Shown here in pieces: positions 25,906 through 35,389 of a DNA stretch of 64,000 nt; positions within the stretch are counted from its first letter, which is position 1, and each line of letters begins with the position of its first letter. Under the pieces are notes generated by a model. It searched no databases. It was not told the DNA's origin and saw only the letters and a list, made by a program, of their open reading frames with translations. The position numbers and the translations under genes were made by a program. The stretch is from Anaerocolumna sp. AGMB13020 (GTDB taxonomy: Bacteria; Bacillota; Clostridia; Lachnospirales; Lachnospiraceae): contig NZ_CP136910.1 in NCBI RefSeq assembly GCF_033100115.1, positions 1,488,001 to 1,552,000 of the forward strand, written 5' to 3'.

Positions 25906-28900
25906 TTATTGAAAGGTCACATGAAATCCATTCATGATAAGATACTTTTCAGGCGCTTCAATATTACTGGTAGTCAGATTGATAAAAGTAGCCGATCCAT
26001 TTGAGGTATAGGTATAGATTGCGGTTCCTAAATGAGGTGCTGAAAATCTTGAGGTTGTGATTGCATCTTTACCCGTTCCGTTAATGTTGATATTTTTGAA
26101 TACTATATTTTCGAACCCTCCGCCATATCCCATCTGGATGGCATCTCTCTGGCTATTGATAATATCAATATTCTCAAAAGTTATATTTTTAATGCTTGTA
26201 TTGGAGGCTTCCAGGTCTATTGCTCCTCTTTCACCATTGTAGCAATCCTTACTGGTACCGGAATTGATAATGGTCGTATCTGAGAACAGAATCCCTGTAT
26301 TATTCTCAAAATGATACCCTGGGAATACGGTATTCAGACGAATTCCTGAACCCATAAAGCAATCCTTGATGTAGTTATACTGAGCTTTGTGTCCTGAACC
26401 GCCAAAGATAGCAATTGCAGCTGCTCTCCAGTTGTTTTCTATTGTATTATAAAAGAAAGCATTGTTGACTTCCATCGGTGCTCCCATGGTGTTGTCCGGC
26501 CACATGGCAAGTCCGTCGTCTCCGTTATTTCTGACATTACAGTTACGAACAGTAGAATTCTTGGTGCCCTGGCAGAAGTTGACACCATCCGCAAGATTGT
26601 TTCTTATTCTTCCATTCTCAATTAATAAATTATCGGCTGCGATGGCAGGTGTATGTGCATAATCTCCAACCCAGAAACCGGCTTCAAAATGCTCCTCCCA
26701 GAAATTATGTATCCTGGAATTGGTACCGAAGTTATCCATAAAACATTTGTAAATTGCATTCTGTCCGTATCTTGAGCGTAACATGGAATTAATGTATACA
26801 TTACCGAAATCCACCGTACCGGTTATACGGAAAGAGATTCCTCCGCTCTGTGCATTAGGAGAAGTAAACTGCAAATTCGTATGCCACATTCCGGCTCCGG
26901 TAATAGAAATATTCTGTGCAGAAATCGTCCACATACCACCAAGATGAAAGGTTCCCGCCGGGATATATACTGTCTTTCCCTGGGCTGAGGCTGCACTGAC
27001 GCAGGCATTAAAGGCACTTAAATCATCCAGACCATCATTTGCTACGGCTCCATAAGAGGTTACGGATAAAGAATTAACCGGCTGTGATATTACAGACGGT
27101 ATCGGTTCAACTTCCACAAAGTCCACGCCGTATTCCAGGTTGTCACCGTTCGTCTTTTGGATACGCAGTTTATCACCTGCTTTTAATGCAGCAGGAAGTG
27201 TCCAATGGATTTCATCAAAACGGAAGGCTGCCTGTCCGCCATTGGGAGCATCTCCCGGCTGATCCCCGATAAAATACTGCCAGGACCAGTAGGAAGACAG
27301 ATTAATAGTAGAAATCTTGCTTCCGTTGACATAACAATCAAGAGAACCGTTTAGCCCCATACCATTTGATGAATCCGGCATGGTAAATCGCATATTCACA
27401 CCTGCTCCCCCCTGATTGATGGTCCATTCTATATAAGAACCATTTACAGGCAGCGCAACATAAGCTTGATTAGAAGCTTCTGAAGCGGTGAGAGCATAGT
27501 TAAAGTCCGGTGCTGTACGTAGTATTGCTCCTCCGCCTGTCTGTCCATCTTCTGATTCATATCTGGTATAAGGAACAGTCGCTCCTCTGCCACCGCTGCC
27601 TACCGTAAGATTGGCTGTTAAGGTATTGTTGGTCTCATCCGTTTCAGCAACTGCTGATAAACTGTCAGCTGCGGCTGTAATAACGTGTGCTCCGCTCGTA
27701 GCAGTCCAGGTGCCGGAAGCTGTAACCGTTACCGATGTTCCTGCAGCAATTGAGGCTGTACTGTTTGCTGTTGCAATCTGGGTTCCGTCTACTTTAAAGG
27801 CAACTGTTCCTACAGCTCCTGCAACTGTTCCCTGATTCTTTATAACAGCACTGAAAGTAACCTTATTGCCTGCTGTAACATAGGAAGGTGACCAGCTTAA
27901 GTCAGCTACAATAAAATCGATACCAGCCTTTGGATTAACTGTAAGATTGGTGCTGTAGGTATTATTCGTTTCATTACTTTCAGCTGTTATCCCTGCACTG
28001 TCTATTGTTGCGGTAATGGTATGGCTGCCTGTACCAAGTCCTGCCAGTGTTCCTGCGATGGCTACAGATGCACCTATTTCCAGTGCTGCTGTATGATTGG
28101 CTGAAGTATAGACAGTATTTCCATCCACGCTGATCGTTAATACGCCGGGTGCACCTGCTGCAGTACCCTGATTCTTCACAGCAGCAGTAAAACTTAAGGT
28201 ATCCCCTGCTGTAGGTGAAGCCGGACTTATAGTCAATCCTGCTACCACCAGATCTGCCATAGGTGATGTTGTTACTGCCAGATTCTCTGAGTATTTATTA
28301 TTATCTTCATTGGTTTCCGTGATACGGTTTACATCATCCACAAAAGCCATTACCGTATGACTTCCCGTTGCAGCTGTCCACGCAGCATTACCGGAAGGTC
28401 CGCCATTTGCCGTTACCGTAACTGAGGCACCTGCTGCCAGAGCTGTCGATGTATTATCTGACCAGCTCACTTGTGTTCCGTCAACAAAGAAGCTGACTCC
28501 TATAATGGTTCCTGCAGGGGTTGCACCATTTCCCTGATTCTTAACCACTGCACTGAAGGTGGTTGCATTTCCTGATAAAGGAGCTGCAGGAGAGGAGGTT
28601 ATATCCGTAACTATCAGATCCGGTGTCCCACTCCCTTGATTATTTCCTGATACTGCCATACTCTTGCTGTATTGATTATTGTCTTCGTTGGTTTCCGCCA
28701 TGCGATTTACATCATCCACCCATGCCATAATAGTATGATTACCGGTTGTTGCATTCCAGGATGCCGTTCCTGCAGGACCACTGTTAGCAGCTACAGTGAT
28801 AGAAGCTCCCGCCGGTATGGAGGAGGTATTGGTATCTGACCAACTTACCTGCGTTCCATCTACAAAGAAGCTCACACCGTTAATAACACCTGCCTGTGTC

Positions 28901-29106
28901 GCACTTGTTCCCTGATTCCTGATAGTTGCAGAAAAGACTACGCTGCTGCCAGCTGCAGGACTGGCCGGTGACCAGCTGATATCTGTAACAATAAGGTCCG
29001 GTGCACCTGCTGCCTTGACCTCCGTAGCTGGTGTATACACAAATATCTGGCTAATAATTAATACTAATGCTATAAGCATTCTTAAAAGTTTATTTTTACC
29101 GTTCAT
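25906..29106 (-). CDS. Secreted GH87-type alpha-1,3-glucanase with four CARDB domains
   Basis: 1,066 residues from the ATG at 29106 (after GGAGGG). Signal peptide 1-32 (KLLRMLIALVLIISQIFVY, cleavage after KAA). Four CARDB adhesion domains (~35-470; repeated ...PDLIVTDI and AETNEDNN motifs), a CBM-like module (~485-640, YESEDGQTGGG) and a C-terminal right-handed beta-helix. Asp840 in ADGVNF and Asp863/864 in NNGDDGLAMW reproduce the 0/+23/+24 spacing that I recall for the catalytic aspartates of GH87 mutanases. The enzyme would cut alpha-1,3-glucan of fungal walls or biofilms outside the cell. A LacI-like palindrome lies ~190 bp upstream. Family assignment is from motif memory. Confidence 0.8.
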   Translation of the reverse strand: MNGKNKLLRMLIALVLIISQIFVYTPATEVKAAGAPDLIVTDISWSPASPAAGSSVVFSATIRNQGTSATQAGVINGVSFFVDGTQVSWSDTNTSSIPAGASITVAANSGPAGTASWNATTGNHTIMAWVDDVNRMAETNEDNNQYSKSMAVSGNNQGSGTPDLIVTDITSSPAAPLSGNATTFSAVVKNQGNGATPAGTIIGVSFFVDGTQVSWSDNTSTALAAGASVTVTANGGPSGNAAWTAATGSHTVMAFVDDVNRITETNEDNNKYSENLAVTTSPMADLVVAGLTISPASPTAGDTLSFTAAVKNQGTAAGAPGVLTISVDGNTVYTSANHTAALEIGASVAIAGTLAGLGTGSHTITATIDSAGITAESNETNNTYSTNLTVNPKAGIDFIVADLSWSPSYVTAGNKVTFSAVIKNQGTVAGAVGTVAFKVDGTQIATANSTASIAAGTSVTVTASGTWTATSGAHVITAAADSLSAVAETDETNNTLTANLTVGSGGRGATVPYTRYESEDGQTGGGAILRTAPDFNYALTASEASNQAYVALPVNGSYIEWTINQGGAGVNMRFTMPDSSNGMGLNGSLDCYVNGSKISTINLSSYWSWQYFIGDQPGDAPNGGQAAFRFDEIHWTLPAALKAGDKLRIQKTNGDNLEYGVDFVEVEPIPSVISQPVNSLSVTSYGAVANDGLDDLSAFNACVSAASAQGKTVYIPAGTFHLGGMWTISAQNISITGAGMWHTNLQFTSPNAQSGGISFRITGTVDFGNVYINSMLRSRYGQNAIYKCFMDNFGTNSRIHNFWEEHFEAGFWVGDYAHTPAIAADNLLIENGRIRNNLADGVNFCQGTKNSTVRNCNVRNNGDDGLAMWPDNTMGAPMEVNNAFFYNTIENNWRAAAIAIFGGSGHKAQYNYIKDCFMGSGIRLNTVFPGYHFENNTGILFSDTTIINSGTSKDCYNGERGAIDLEASNTSIKNITFENIDIINSQRDAIQMGYGGGFENIVFKNININGTGKDAITTSRFSAPHLGTAIYTYTSNGSATFINLTTSNIEAPEKYLIMNGFHVTFQ

Positions 29107-29162
29107 ATTTTTTGCTACCCTCCACATCATTTTAAGTAACCCACATGTAATCAAGCAAGGCA

Positions 29163-29192
29163 GCAATAACTGTTTCCGGGGACAGTTATTGC
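29163..29192 (-). repeat. 11-bp perfect hairpin in the GH87 leader
   Basis: GCAATAACTGT (29163-29173) and ACAGTTATTGC (29182-29192) with an 8-nt loop, ~60 nt before the start. In the minus direction no T tract follows, so it is a leader structure or protein site, not a terminator. Confidence 0.55.
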
Positions 29193-29297
29193 ATTCCTTT
29201 TTAACATTAACTGCTTACCCTCCTTTCGAAAATTTTTTATCAGAGCTCTTTTCGTTGCTTCAATATATTTTGGAATTCCAGGCCGTACAGAGAGGAA

Positions 29298-29311
29298 GTT
29301 TAACGTTAAAC
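29298..29311. promoter_or_regulatory. Palindrome GTTTAACGTTAAAC (LacI-like operator candidate)
   Basis: Perfect 14-bp palindrome with the central CG usual for LacI/GalR-family operators, upstream of the GH87 gene and just downstream of promoter-like TTGCAT/GATAATATAAA sequence. Confidence 0.45.
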
Positions 29312-29536
29312 TGCCTAAACTTATTCCTTACTCCATAAGTTTATATTATCATGGCTTATTTTTATATGCAAGTACTTTATCGTTATTTTGTATAAATATA
29401 GGAACTTATTCTTATATTTTTAGTTATAATTAACATAACAATATGCATAGAAGAACTTTCTCAACAAGATAAATTTTTTTCATTCCACTCTTTGATTTAT
29501 TTTTCATTTTGTCTTATAATTAAGAGACTTGATGCG

Positions 29537-29638
29537 TTGCAGAAAAGAAAGCTGGAACGTCAATTACAGAATTTTGAAATGGAAGGCTGCCGTAAAGAAT
29601 TAAAATTGCGGAAAGCCATTGATATGCAATGGGGGTAA
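29537..29638 (+). CDS. Possible 33-residue ORF before the DUF4317 gene
   Basis: The frame TTG 29537 to TAA 29638 reads as a charged helical peptide (QKRKLERQLQNFEMEG, then CRKELKLRKAI) ending in QWG. It ends 3 nt before the next ATG, and its final GGGGG is that gene's ribosome site. Composition looks coding, but there is no clear ribosome site; it could be a gene remnant. Confidence 0.3.
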   Translation: MQKRKLERQLQNFEMEGCRKELKLRKAIDMQWG

Positions 29639-29641
29639 ATT

Positions 29642-30928
29642 ATGAACAAGAAAGATACATTAGAGTTAAAAAACCGACTCAAAAAAACCGGATGTACTTT
29701 TACGAAAATGTGTGGCTGTTACGTCAATTCAGAAAAAGAAATACTGGTTAACTTTCAGGATACCTTTTTAAATCTGGAGGAAGAAGAATTCTATAAATAT
29801 TTGGAACTTGCAAAAAAAGTCCTATCCGGTTCAGTCGGAAATAACCTGATTGAATTGAATTTTCCCTTAGCGGAAGAAGAACCAAACGGTAAACAGCAGT
29901 TTCTTATGGGCTTAAGAGAGAGTAAGCTAAAAAATGAAGGATTGCTTAATACCTTCTACCAGCTTGTTATTGACAGCTATGATTATTCCGGAAACTATCT
30001 GATTTTAGTCTTTCATGATGCTTATGATGTAATGACAAAGACATCCGATCAGGCAAAACTTGATGAATCGGAAGAAGTTTATGAGTATTTATTATGTGCC
30101 ATCTGTCCTGTAACCTTATCAAAACCAGGCCTTGGTTATTTGGAGGATATGAATAAGATCGGTCCTCGTAACAGAGACTGGATTGTTACCGTACCTGAGA
30201 CTGGCTTTCTCTTTCCGGCTTTTACAGAACGCAGCACAGATATCCACTCTGCTATGTTTTATACCAAGAATCCGCTTGAGCCACACAGGGAACTGGCAGA
30301 ACTGGTGTTGGGCTGTCCTGCAAAAGCAACCGCTGCGGAGCAGAAAAATACCTTCCATTCTATTATAAAGAATGCCCTTAATGATTCCGAGCAAACAAGC
30401 AAGGTTATAAGCGAGATTCAGGAAAGTCTAAGTATGATAGCAGAGGAGCAGGCAGCTACCGCAGAGGAACCAGACGAGCCGGTCTTACTGACCAGTGACT
30501 CCGTACAGGAAATTCTGACAGAAAGCGGTCTATCCGAGGATATTACTCAGAAAATACAGCTTTCTTATGAAGAAACCTTCCGTGAAGAACCTCCTGCAGT
30601 GGAATATCTCTTGGATAAGAAAATTCTGACTGAAAATGAAAAGAATAAAACAAATAAAGCACTGGTTGAGCAGATACAGATACTGCAGGGAAAACTGGAA
30701 GAAGCAACAAAAGCTCCCATCCCGACTGTATCCTGGGATTTCGATGAAGCCCCCGACGCATCTTTAACAGAAGGTCAGGACAGTGACCAGGATTATGCTG
30801 TTCTGCTTCAGGTTAAGGAAGATAAAGTCCCGCAGATAACTTACCAAACCCTTGACGGCAGGAAATGCATTATCATTCCCATGGACAATGATGAACATGC
30901 CAAAGTTAACGGTGTTATGGAACTATAG
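29642..30928 (+). CDS. DUF4317 family protein
   Basis: 428 residues, a conserved clostridial protein of unknown function. Recognised by its N-terminus (MNKKDTLELKNRLKKTGCTFTKMC), FLMGLRESKLKNEGLLNTFY and the central SYDYSGNYLILVFHDAYDV. No signal peptide or membrane helix. The middle third is acidic and helical; the last part contains VSWDFDEAP and LDGRKCIIIPMDNDEHAKV. The ATG follows GGGGG. It stands alone on the plus strand between the GH87 and CsaA genes. Confidence 0.9.
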   Translation: MNKKDTLELKNRLKKTGCTFTKMCGCYVNSEKEILVNFQDTFLNLEEEEFYKYLELAKKVLSGSVGNNLIELNFPLAEEEPNGKQQFLMGLRESKLKNEGLLNTFYQLVIDSYDYSGNYLILVFHDAYDVMTKTSDQAKLDESEEVYEYLLCAICPVTLSKPGLGYLEDMNKIGPRNRDWIVTVPETGFLFPAFTERSTDIHSAMFYTKNPLEPHRELAELVLGCPAKATAAEQKNTFHSIIKNALNDSEQTSKVISEIQESLSMIAEEQAATAEEPDEPVLLTSDSVQEILTESGLSEDITQKIQLSYEETFREEPPAVEYLLDKKILTENEKNKTNKALVEQIQILQGKLEEATKAPIPTVSWDFDEAPDASLTEGQDSDQDYAVLLQVKEDKVPQITYQTLDGRKCIIIPMDNDEHAKVNGVMEL

Positions 30929-30999
30929 CCACAATTTATTTTGCTTCCGCTTAAGTAGAACCGATCCCTTTCATCTCTCTGCTTAAACGGAGGCATTTA

Positions 31000-31329
31000 T
31001 TAACCTAATTTATCACCCTTTTTAACGGGTTGTTGCGGTTGAATTAATACCACCCCTTTATCGGAGTATACTCCAAGAACCAATACTTCTGACATAAAAT
31101 CTGCTATCTGCCTTGGAGAAAAATTAACTACTCCTAAAACCTGTTTACCGATTAATTCCTCTTCGTGGTAACATTCTGTAATCTGGGCGCTTGATTTCTT
31201 TCGCCCAATCTCATCACCAAAGTCTATCCAAAGTTTATATGCTGGTTTTTTTGCCTTATCAAAAAATTCTACTTTTATAATTTCTCCTACCCTGATATCC
31301 AGTTTTGAAAAATCTTCAAACGAAGCCAT
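31000..31329 (-). CDS. csaA: CsaA-type tRNA-binding domain protein
   Basis: 109 residues, all one OB-fold EMAP/tRNA-binding domain: FEDFSKLDIRVGEIIKVE, AYKLWIDFGDEIG, KKSSAQITECYHEEELIGKQVLGVVNF and VLVLGVY. B. subtilis CsaA is a dimeric export-associated chaperone with tRNA-binding ability. The ATG follows GGGAGGAAT. Length matches CsaA. Confidence 0.93.
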   Translation of the reverse strand: MASFEDFSKLDIRVGEIIKVEFFDKAKKPAYKLWIDFGDEIGRKKSSAQITECYHEEELIGKQVLGVVNFSPRQIADFMSEVLVLGVYSDKGVVLIQPQQPVKKGDKLG

Positions 31330-31461
31330 AACGATTCCTCCCGAAAATTGATTTAAGGTTCAGTAAAACGCAACTGCTTTTATTGATTTTCCTAATTATA
31401 TATCAAACCTTGGAGGAATAATAGTAAGGACACAATTCTCATAGGTACTTTTATCATACTG

Positions 31462-31549
31462 TTCTATTCCATTTTTCCTATTCCATTTTCCATTTTCTCT
31501 ATTCCATTTTCTCTATTCTCTATTCCATTTTCTCTATTCCATTTTCCTT
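31462..31549. repeat. 14-bp tandem repeat array
   Basis: Repeated CTATTCCATTTTCT with 7-bp half-unit insertions, five to six copies, between csaA and azlC. The rest of the 31330-31774 gap holds only the azlC promoter. Confidence 0.85.
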
Positions 31550-31680
31550 TTGTTAGCCGATATGGATCGATACCATAAGGCATGAATTATGTATTAAAAT
31601 GATCACACCAATACAACACCAAATCGCACTGGTATTCCACGTAAATGGATTTTGATTTTCTAGTTCCACATTAACTGCGG

Positions 31681-31709
31681 TTGACAAATCCTTAAAACAA
31701 TTTTAGAAT
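31681..31709 (+). promoter_or_regulatory. Promoter of azlCD
   Basis: TTGACA (31681-31686) and TAGAAT (31704-31709), 17-bp spacing, 66 bp before azlC. Confidence 0.75.
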
Positions 31710-31774
31710 TACATACAGCGCAATGTAACACTTTATTCTATTGCTGTACTAAATCAACTTTAGGAGGTTATGAC

Positions 31775-32488
31775 TTGAAAAAGCAGCACAAATACCGCGA
31801 TGCCTTTCTTGCGGCTTTCCCCTGTACCTTGCCTATCCTTACAGGCTTTGCATTTCTGGGTTTTGCCTATGGTTTACTTATGAGTACCAGCGGATATGGA
31901 CCCTTGTGGTCATTTCTTATGAGTTCAATTGCGTTCTGCGGCAGTATGCAGTTTGTTGCAATCACTCTGTTAACCAGTCCATTTCAGCCCTTTCAGGCTT
32001 TTTATATAGCACTGATGGTTAATGCCAGACATTTATTTTACGGTCTTTCCATGCTGGAGAAATATAAGGGTGTCGGAAAGCTCAAACCGTTCCTAATTTA
32101 TGTACTCTGCGATGAAACCTTTTCCGTAGTCAACAGTAAGGAAGCACCGGAAGGAGTGGATAAAGCTTCTTTTTATTTCTTTGTTTCCTTTCTGGATTAC
32201 TTCTATTGGGTATGTGCTTCGGTTCTGGGTGGTTTACTTGGCAGTGTGATTCAATTTGAAACCAAAGGACTTGATTTTGTATTAACCGCATTGTTCGTAG
32301 TCATCTTTATTGAACAATGGCTGGAAGGAAAAAACCACCTCTCAGCAGTGTCCGGAGTTATCTGCTCTATTATCTGTCTTCTGATATTTGGAGCAAAGAA
32401 CTTTATCATTCCTTCCATGATTTTAATACTTCTGGTACTCACTATTTATAGAAAATTCTACAAAGGAGATAATCAGCCATGTACTTAA
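31775..32488 (+). CDS. azlC: AzlC-family branched-chain amino acid exporter, large subunit
   Basis: 237 residues with six to seven membrane helices. Family motifs: [46 protein letters not shown] and [13 protein letters not shown]. AzlC with AzlD exports branched-chain amino acids and analogues. The start is TTG at 31775, seven bases after TAGGAGG. It overlaps azlD by 10 bp. Confidence 0.93.
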   Translation: MKKQHKYRDAFLAAFPCTLPILTGFAFLGFAYGLLMSTSGYGPLWSFLMSSIAFCGSMQFVAITLLTSPFQPFQAFYIALMVNARHLFYGLSMLEKYKGVGKLKPFLIYVLCDETFSVVNSKEAPEGVDKASFYFFVSFLDYFYWVCASVLGGLLGSVIQFETKGLDFVLTALFVVIFIEQWLEGKNHLSAVSGVICSIICLLIFGAKNFIIPSMILILLVLTIYRKFYKGDNQPCT

Positions 32489-32814
32489 CACCTCTTCAGA
32501 CTTTTATTATCATAGCAGCAATTGCTCTGGGAACAATGCTTACCAGATTTCTGCCTTTTATATTATTTCCGGAAAAGAAAACACCCCCAGCGTATGTTAC
32601 CTACCTTGGGAAGGTTCTTCCCTGTGCCATAATCGGCCTTTTGGTAGTCTACTGCATGAAGGGTGTATCTTTTATACAATCACCTTATGGTATTCCGGAA
32701 GGTGCTGCTGTTCTATTTATTTTATTATTGCATGTATGGAAGAGAAATACCCTGCTTAGTATTGCGGGCGGTACAATTCTTTACATGACTCTGGTACAGT
32801 TTGTTTTTGTATGA
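32479..32814 (+). CDS. azlD: AzlD-family branched-chain amino acid exporter, small subunit
   Basis: 111 residues, four membrane helices, with [17 protein letters not shown] and [19 protein letters not shown] typical of AzlD. Its start lies inside the end of azlC (AAAGGAGAT ribosome site within azlC), so the two are coupled. Confidence 0.93.
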   Translation: MYLTPLQTFIIIAAIALGTMLTRFLPFILFPEKKTPPAYVTYLGKVLPCAIIGLLVVYCMKGVSFIQSPYGIPEGAAVLFILLLHVWKRNTLLSIAGGTILYMTLVQFVFV

Positions 32815-32833
32815 CATGCTATTGTTATGAAAT

Positions 32834-33457
32834 CTAAAACTCTCTTTTTTCATATAATCGTACAGAGAGAGCTGCCGATAATAAGAAGATCAATACATCC
32901 ATAATCAAAATAGCCCAGGGTTTATTCATGATATTATATAGGATATCGAAACTTACCGTTGACTTATTTACAAAAAAAGCTCCTATACCACCACCAAGGG
33001 CTGCTGTTATTACAAGAAACCATAATCTTGCTTTCTCCACTCCAAGGCGGAACATTAATGGAAGAAGTAAAGCAGGATATAAAAGCCCAATACTCAGCAT
33101 CAGGGTAATATACGAAATACTAAACATTTCCTCAAAATGCTTACCAGCTAACTGCATGACAATTCTAGCACAGGCATAAAATAGTGATGTAAAAAATAAC
33201 ATAACTACTACTATCAGATATTTGCTGATTACAAAATCGCTCTTCCTGTAAGGCATGGTAACAGCCAGGTTTTCCCATTTGTGCTTCTCATCAATCCCCA
33301 TTAAAGTCATTGGCAGCATGGATATAAAGAGTACGGTAAAGGCTCCGAAGGAATCGGTTCCTGCAGAGGCAAGAAAGGTATATACAACAAGGAGCAGTAA
33401 TAATAGCCTGCTTTGCTTCATTAAAACGTAGTAATCCTTTAATAATAACCCCTTCAT
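32834..33457 (-). CDS. ABC-2 type transporter permease
   Basis: 207 residues with six hydrophobic segments (LLLLLLVVYTFLASAG, YLIVVVMLFFTSLFYACA, AILIMDVLIFLLSAALSV). The N-terminal MKGLLLKDYYVLMKQ is typical of ABC-2 permeases partnered with YtrB-like ATPases. Its start abuts the ATPase stop (shared base at 33457), so both are made together. Probably exports a peptide or senses cell-wall antibiotics; cargo unknown. Confidence 0.88.
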   Translation of the reverse strand: MKGLLLKDYYVLMKQSRLLLLLLVVYTFLASAGTDSFGAFTVLFISMLPMTLMGIDEKHKWENLAVTMPYRKSDFVISKYLIVVVMLFFTSLFYACARIVMQLAGKHFEEMFSISYITLMLSIGLLYPALLLPLMFRLGVEKARLWFLVITAALGGGIGAFFVNKSTVSFDILYNIMNKPWAILIMDVLIFLLSAALSVRLYEKREF

Positions 33458-34302
33458 TATGCTACCTCCTTTTTCGTCATTAAGAGAATAATATCTTCTA
33501 CCCCGGCTTTATCCAGATTGAATTCTCTGAGCTCCTTACTGCGCTTTACAAGGACTTCCGTACTGTAAGCTGAACTTCTCTTACCCAGTATCTGTTCTTT
33601 GGGGATTTTTTTCAAATCTTCGTTGCCGCAGCGAAGGATTGCATAATCCTCCAGGAGCTGATCTTTCTCCTCACTGAATAATACCTTCCCTTTATGAATA
33701 AAAGTGATATAATCACAAAGCTTCTCCAGATCCGAGATGATATGGGAGGAGATTAAGATTGTATGATTCTCTTCTCTCGTATAATCATAGAAAATATTTA
33801 ATATTTCTTCCCTCGCCATAGGGTCAAGGCCACTGGTGGCTTCATCCAAAATGAGCAGCTTCGCTTCGTGTGACATTGCAGCAGCAATTGATAATTTCAT
33901 CTTCATTCCTCTTGAGAATTCCTTAAAACTCTTTTTACGGGGAAGTCCAAATTGCTCCAAATAATCAAAAAACTGCTTTTCTCTCCAATTCCGGTAGGTG
34001 TATTTTAAACAATTATTAATCTGCTCCGGTGTCATACATTCTGGGTAATAAGCTTCATCCAGTACCACTCCAATATCTTCTTTTGTCCTTGTAAAATCTG
34101 TGTTATTACCTTTTCCCAATACAGTTATCTCACCGCTGTCCCGTCTGATAGAATTCATAATTAATTTGATTGTGGTACTTTTACCGGCTCCGTTCTCACC
34201 AATTAGTCCCATAATTCCTCCCTGCGGAAGGGTAAAGCTGACATTATCGAGTTTAAAACCCTTATAGGATTTACTAAGATTCTTTATTTCTAATGCATTC
34301 AT
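33457..34302 (-). CDS. ABC transporter ATP-binding protein (YtrB-like)
   Basis: 281 residues. Walker A GENGAGKST, signature FSRGMKMKLSIAAA, Walker B LLILDEATSGLD, His switch ISSHI. C-terminal ~70 residues are the variable extension of this subgroup. It is part of an operon gntR - ABC ATPase - permease on the minus strand, interrupted by a 425-bp repeat-rich gap after gntR. In B. subtilis the ytr operon has this design and responds to cell-wall antibiotics; regulation here is inferred from the GntR gene and operator. Confidence 0.93.
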   Translation of the reverse strand: MNALEIKNLSKSYKGFKLDNVSFTLPQGGIMGLIGENGAGKSTTIKLIMNSIRRDSGEITVLGKGNNTDFTRTKEDIGVVLDEAYYPECMTPEQINNCLKYTYRNWREKQFFDYLEQFGLPRKKSFKEFSRGMKMKLSIAAAMSHEAKLLILDEATSGLDPMAREEILNIFYDYTREENHTILISSHIISDLEKLCDYITFIHKGKVLFSEEKDQLLEDYAILRCGNEDLKKIPKEQILGKRSSAYSTEVLVKRSKELREFNLDKAGVEDIILLMTKKEVA

Positions 34303-34418
34303 AGTTTTATTCCTTTCTATTAAATCATTTACTTACTCGTCTGCTTGTTTTTTTATTGTCTTGCTGTTTTTTAAGTTTCCTTGTCGCTTGAATTCATCAT
34401 CATGCTTTTAATACCTGT

Positions 34419-34640
34419 GATGCTTTTTATATTTCTACTTGCTTTACGCATCTAATGCTTTTTATATTTCCACTTGTTTTTATTCATCTATGCTTTTTTA
34501 TATTTGCACTTGCTTTTATGCATCTATTGCTTTTTTTATTTCCACTTGCTTTTTATGCCTCTATTGCTTTTTTTATTTCCACTTGCTTTTTATGCCTCTA
34601 CTGCTTTTTACACCTTCTTGCTTCTAATACATCTGTATTC
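34419..34640. repeat. ~36-bp tandem repeat array within the gntR-ABC operon
   Basis: Five to six degenerate copies of a 35-37 bp unit (TGCTTTTTTTATTTCCAC, then TTGCTTTTTATGCCTCTAT). It fills the space between gntR and the ATPase gene. Plus-strand ORFs across it are repeat artefacts. Confidence 0.88.
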
Positions 34641-34727
34641 TTACGTTTATTACAATTCTCATTACATCTTCTTTCCTTGTAAATCGTTATTTCTTTTTCT
34701 TCATTTTTGTAATTATCTGTTCACTTT

Positions 34728-35105
34728 TCAGCCTGTTTCATGAAGAAGGGTGCGGAACATTTCGATCAGATCCTCATTTGTCAGATTACAGGATACTGCC
34801 AGTCTTGCTACTTCCTGCATATGTTCTTCTATCTTCATCAGATTTTCTTCTCTTAGAAGCTCAACTCCTCTGGTTGCAACGAAACAGCCTTTTCCAGGAA
34901 TGGTATCTATATACCCTTCCCGCTCCAGCTCGTCATATGCCCGCTTTGTGGTTATAACACTAATACGCAAATCCTTTGCCAGGCTGCGGATGGAAGGAAG
35001 CGCTTCTCCACTCTCCAGCTTACCGGCTATAATCATATCTTTAATAGATTTACATATCTGGTCATAAATAGGCACATTGGAGGAGTTGCTTATTATAATA
35101 TCCAA
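34728..35105 (-). CDS. GntR-family regulator, YtrA subfamily
   Basis: 125 residues: N-terminal winged HTH (PIYDQICKSIKDMIIAGKL, GEALPSIRSLAKDLRISVIT, YDELEREGYIDTIPGKGCFV) and the short helical YtrA-type dimerisation tail. TTG start at 35105 with TAGGAGTG upstream. The promoter before it lies inside an 18-bp-arm palindrome, so autorepression and control of the downstream ABC genes are likely. Confidence 0.93.
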   Translation of the reverse strand: MDIIISNSSNVPIYDQICKSIKDMIIAGKLESGEALPSIRSLAKDLRISVITTKRAYDELEREGYIDTIPGKGCFVATRGVELLREENLMKIEEHMQEVARLAVSCNLTNEDLIEMFRTLLHETG

Positions 35106-35149
35106 TTAATCACTCCTATCTCTTTGAATAAATTTCTTTGCTACGAAAT

Positions 35150-35199
35150 TTGTTCATACTGTATATAAACAATATATACAGTATGAACAATATTGTCAA
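35150..35199 (-). promoter_or_regulatory. GntR operon promoter embedded in a large palindrome
   Basis: TTGACA (35194-35199) and TATATT (35171-35176) are 17 bp apart. The arms TTGTTCATACTGTATATA (35150-35167) and its exact complement (35173-35190) with a 5-bp spacer cover the -10 and spacer, an ideal repressor site for the GntR protein. Confidence 0.8.
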
Positions 35200-35389
35200 G
35201 ACCTTTTTTCATATTGACTTTAAGATTATAGAAAGAAATTGCATGGTTCATGGCTTATAAGATCAAGTTAAACTATGTGATAGGAAGAAATGGCATTTAA
35301 AATTGACATGTACGATTGTAACAGCTACAGAAATATCATATAATTATAAAACACTTATTTACTTCATACAGAGGACAAAGGAGTACATT

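Noticed and set aside
29015..29338. 107-codon plus-strand ORF
   Set aside because: Antisense to the GH87 signal-peptide region and its leader.
34439..34743. Three overlapping plus-strand ORFs rich in Phe, Cys and Tyr
   Set aside because: They translate the ~36-bp tandem repeat in all frames.
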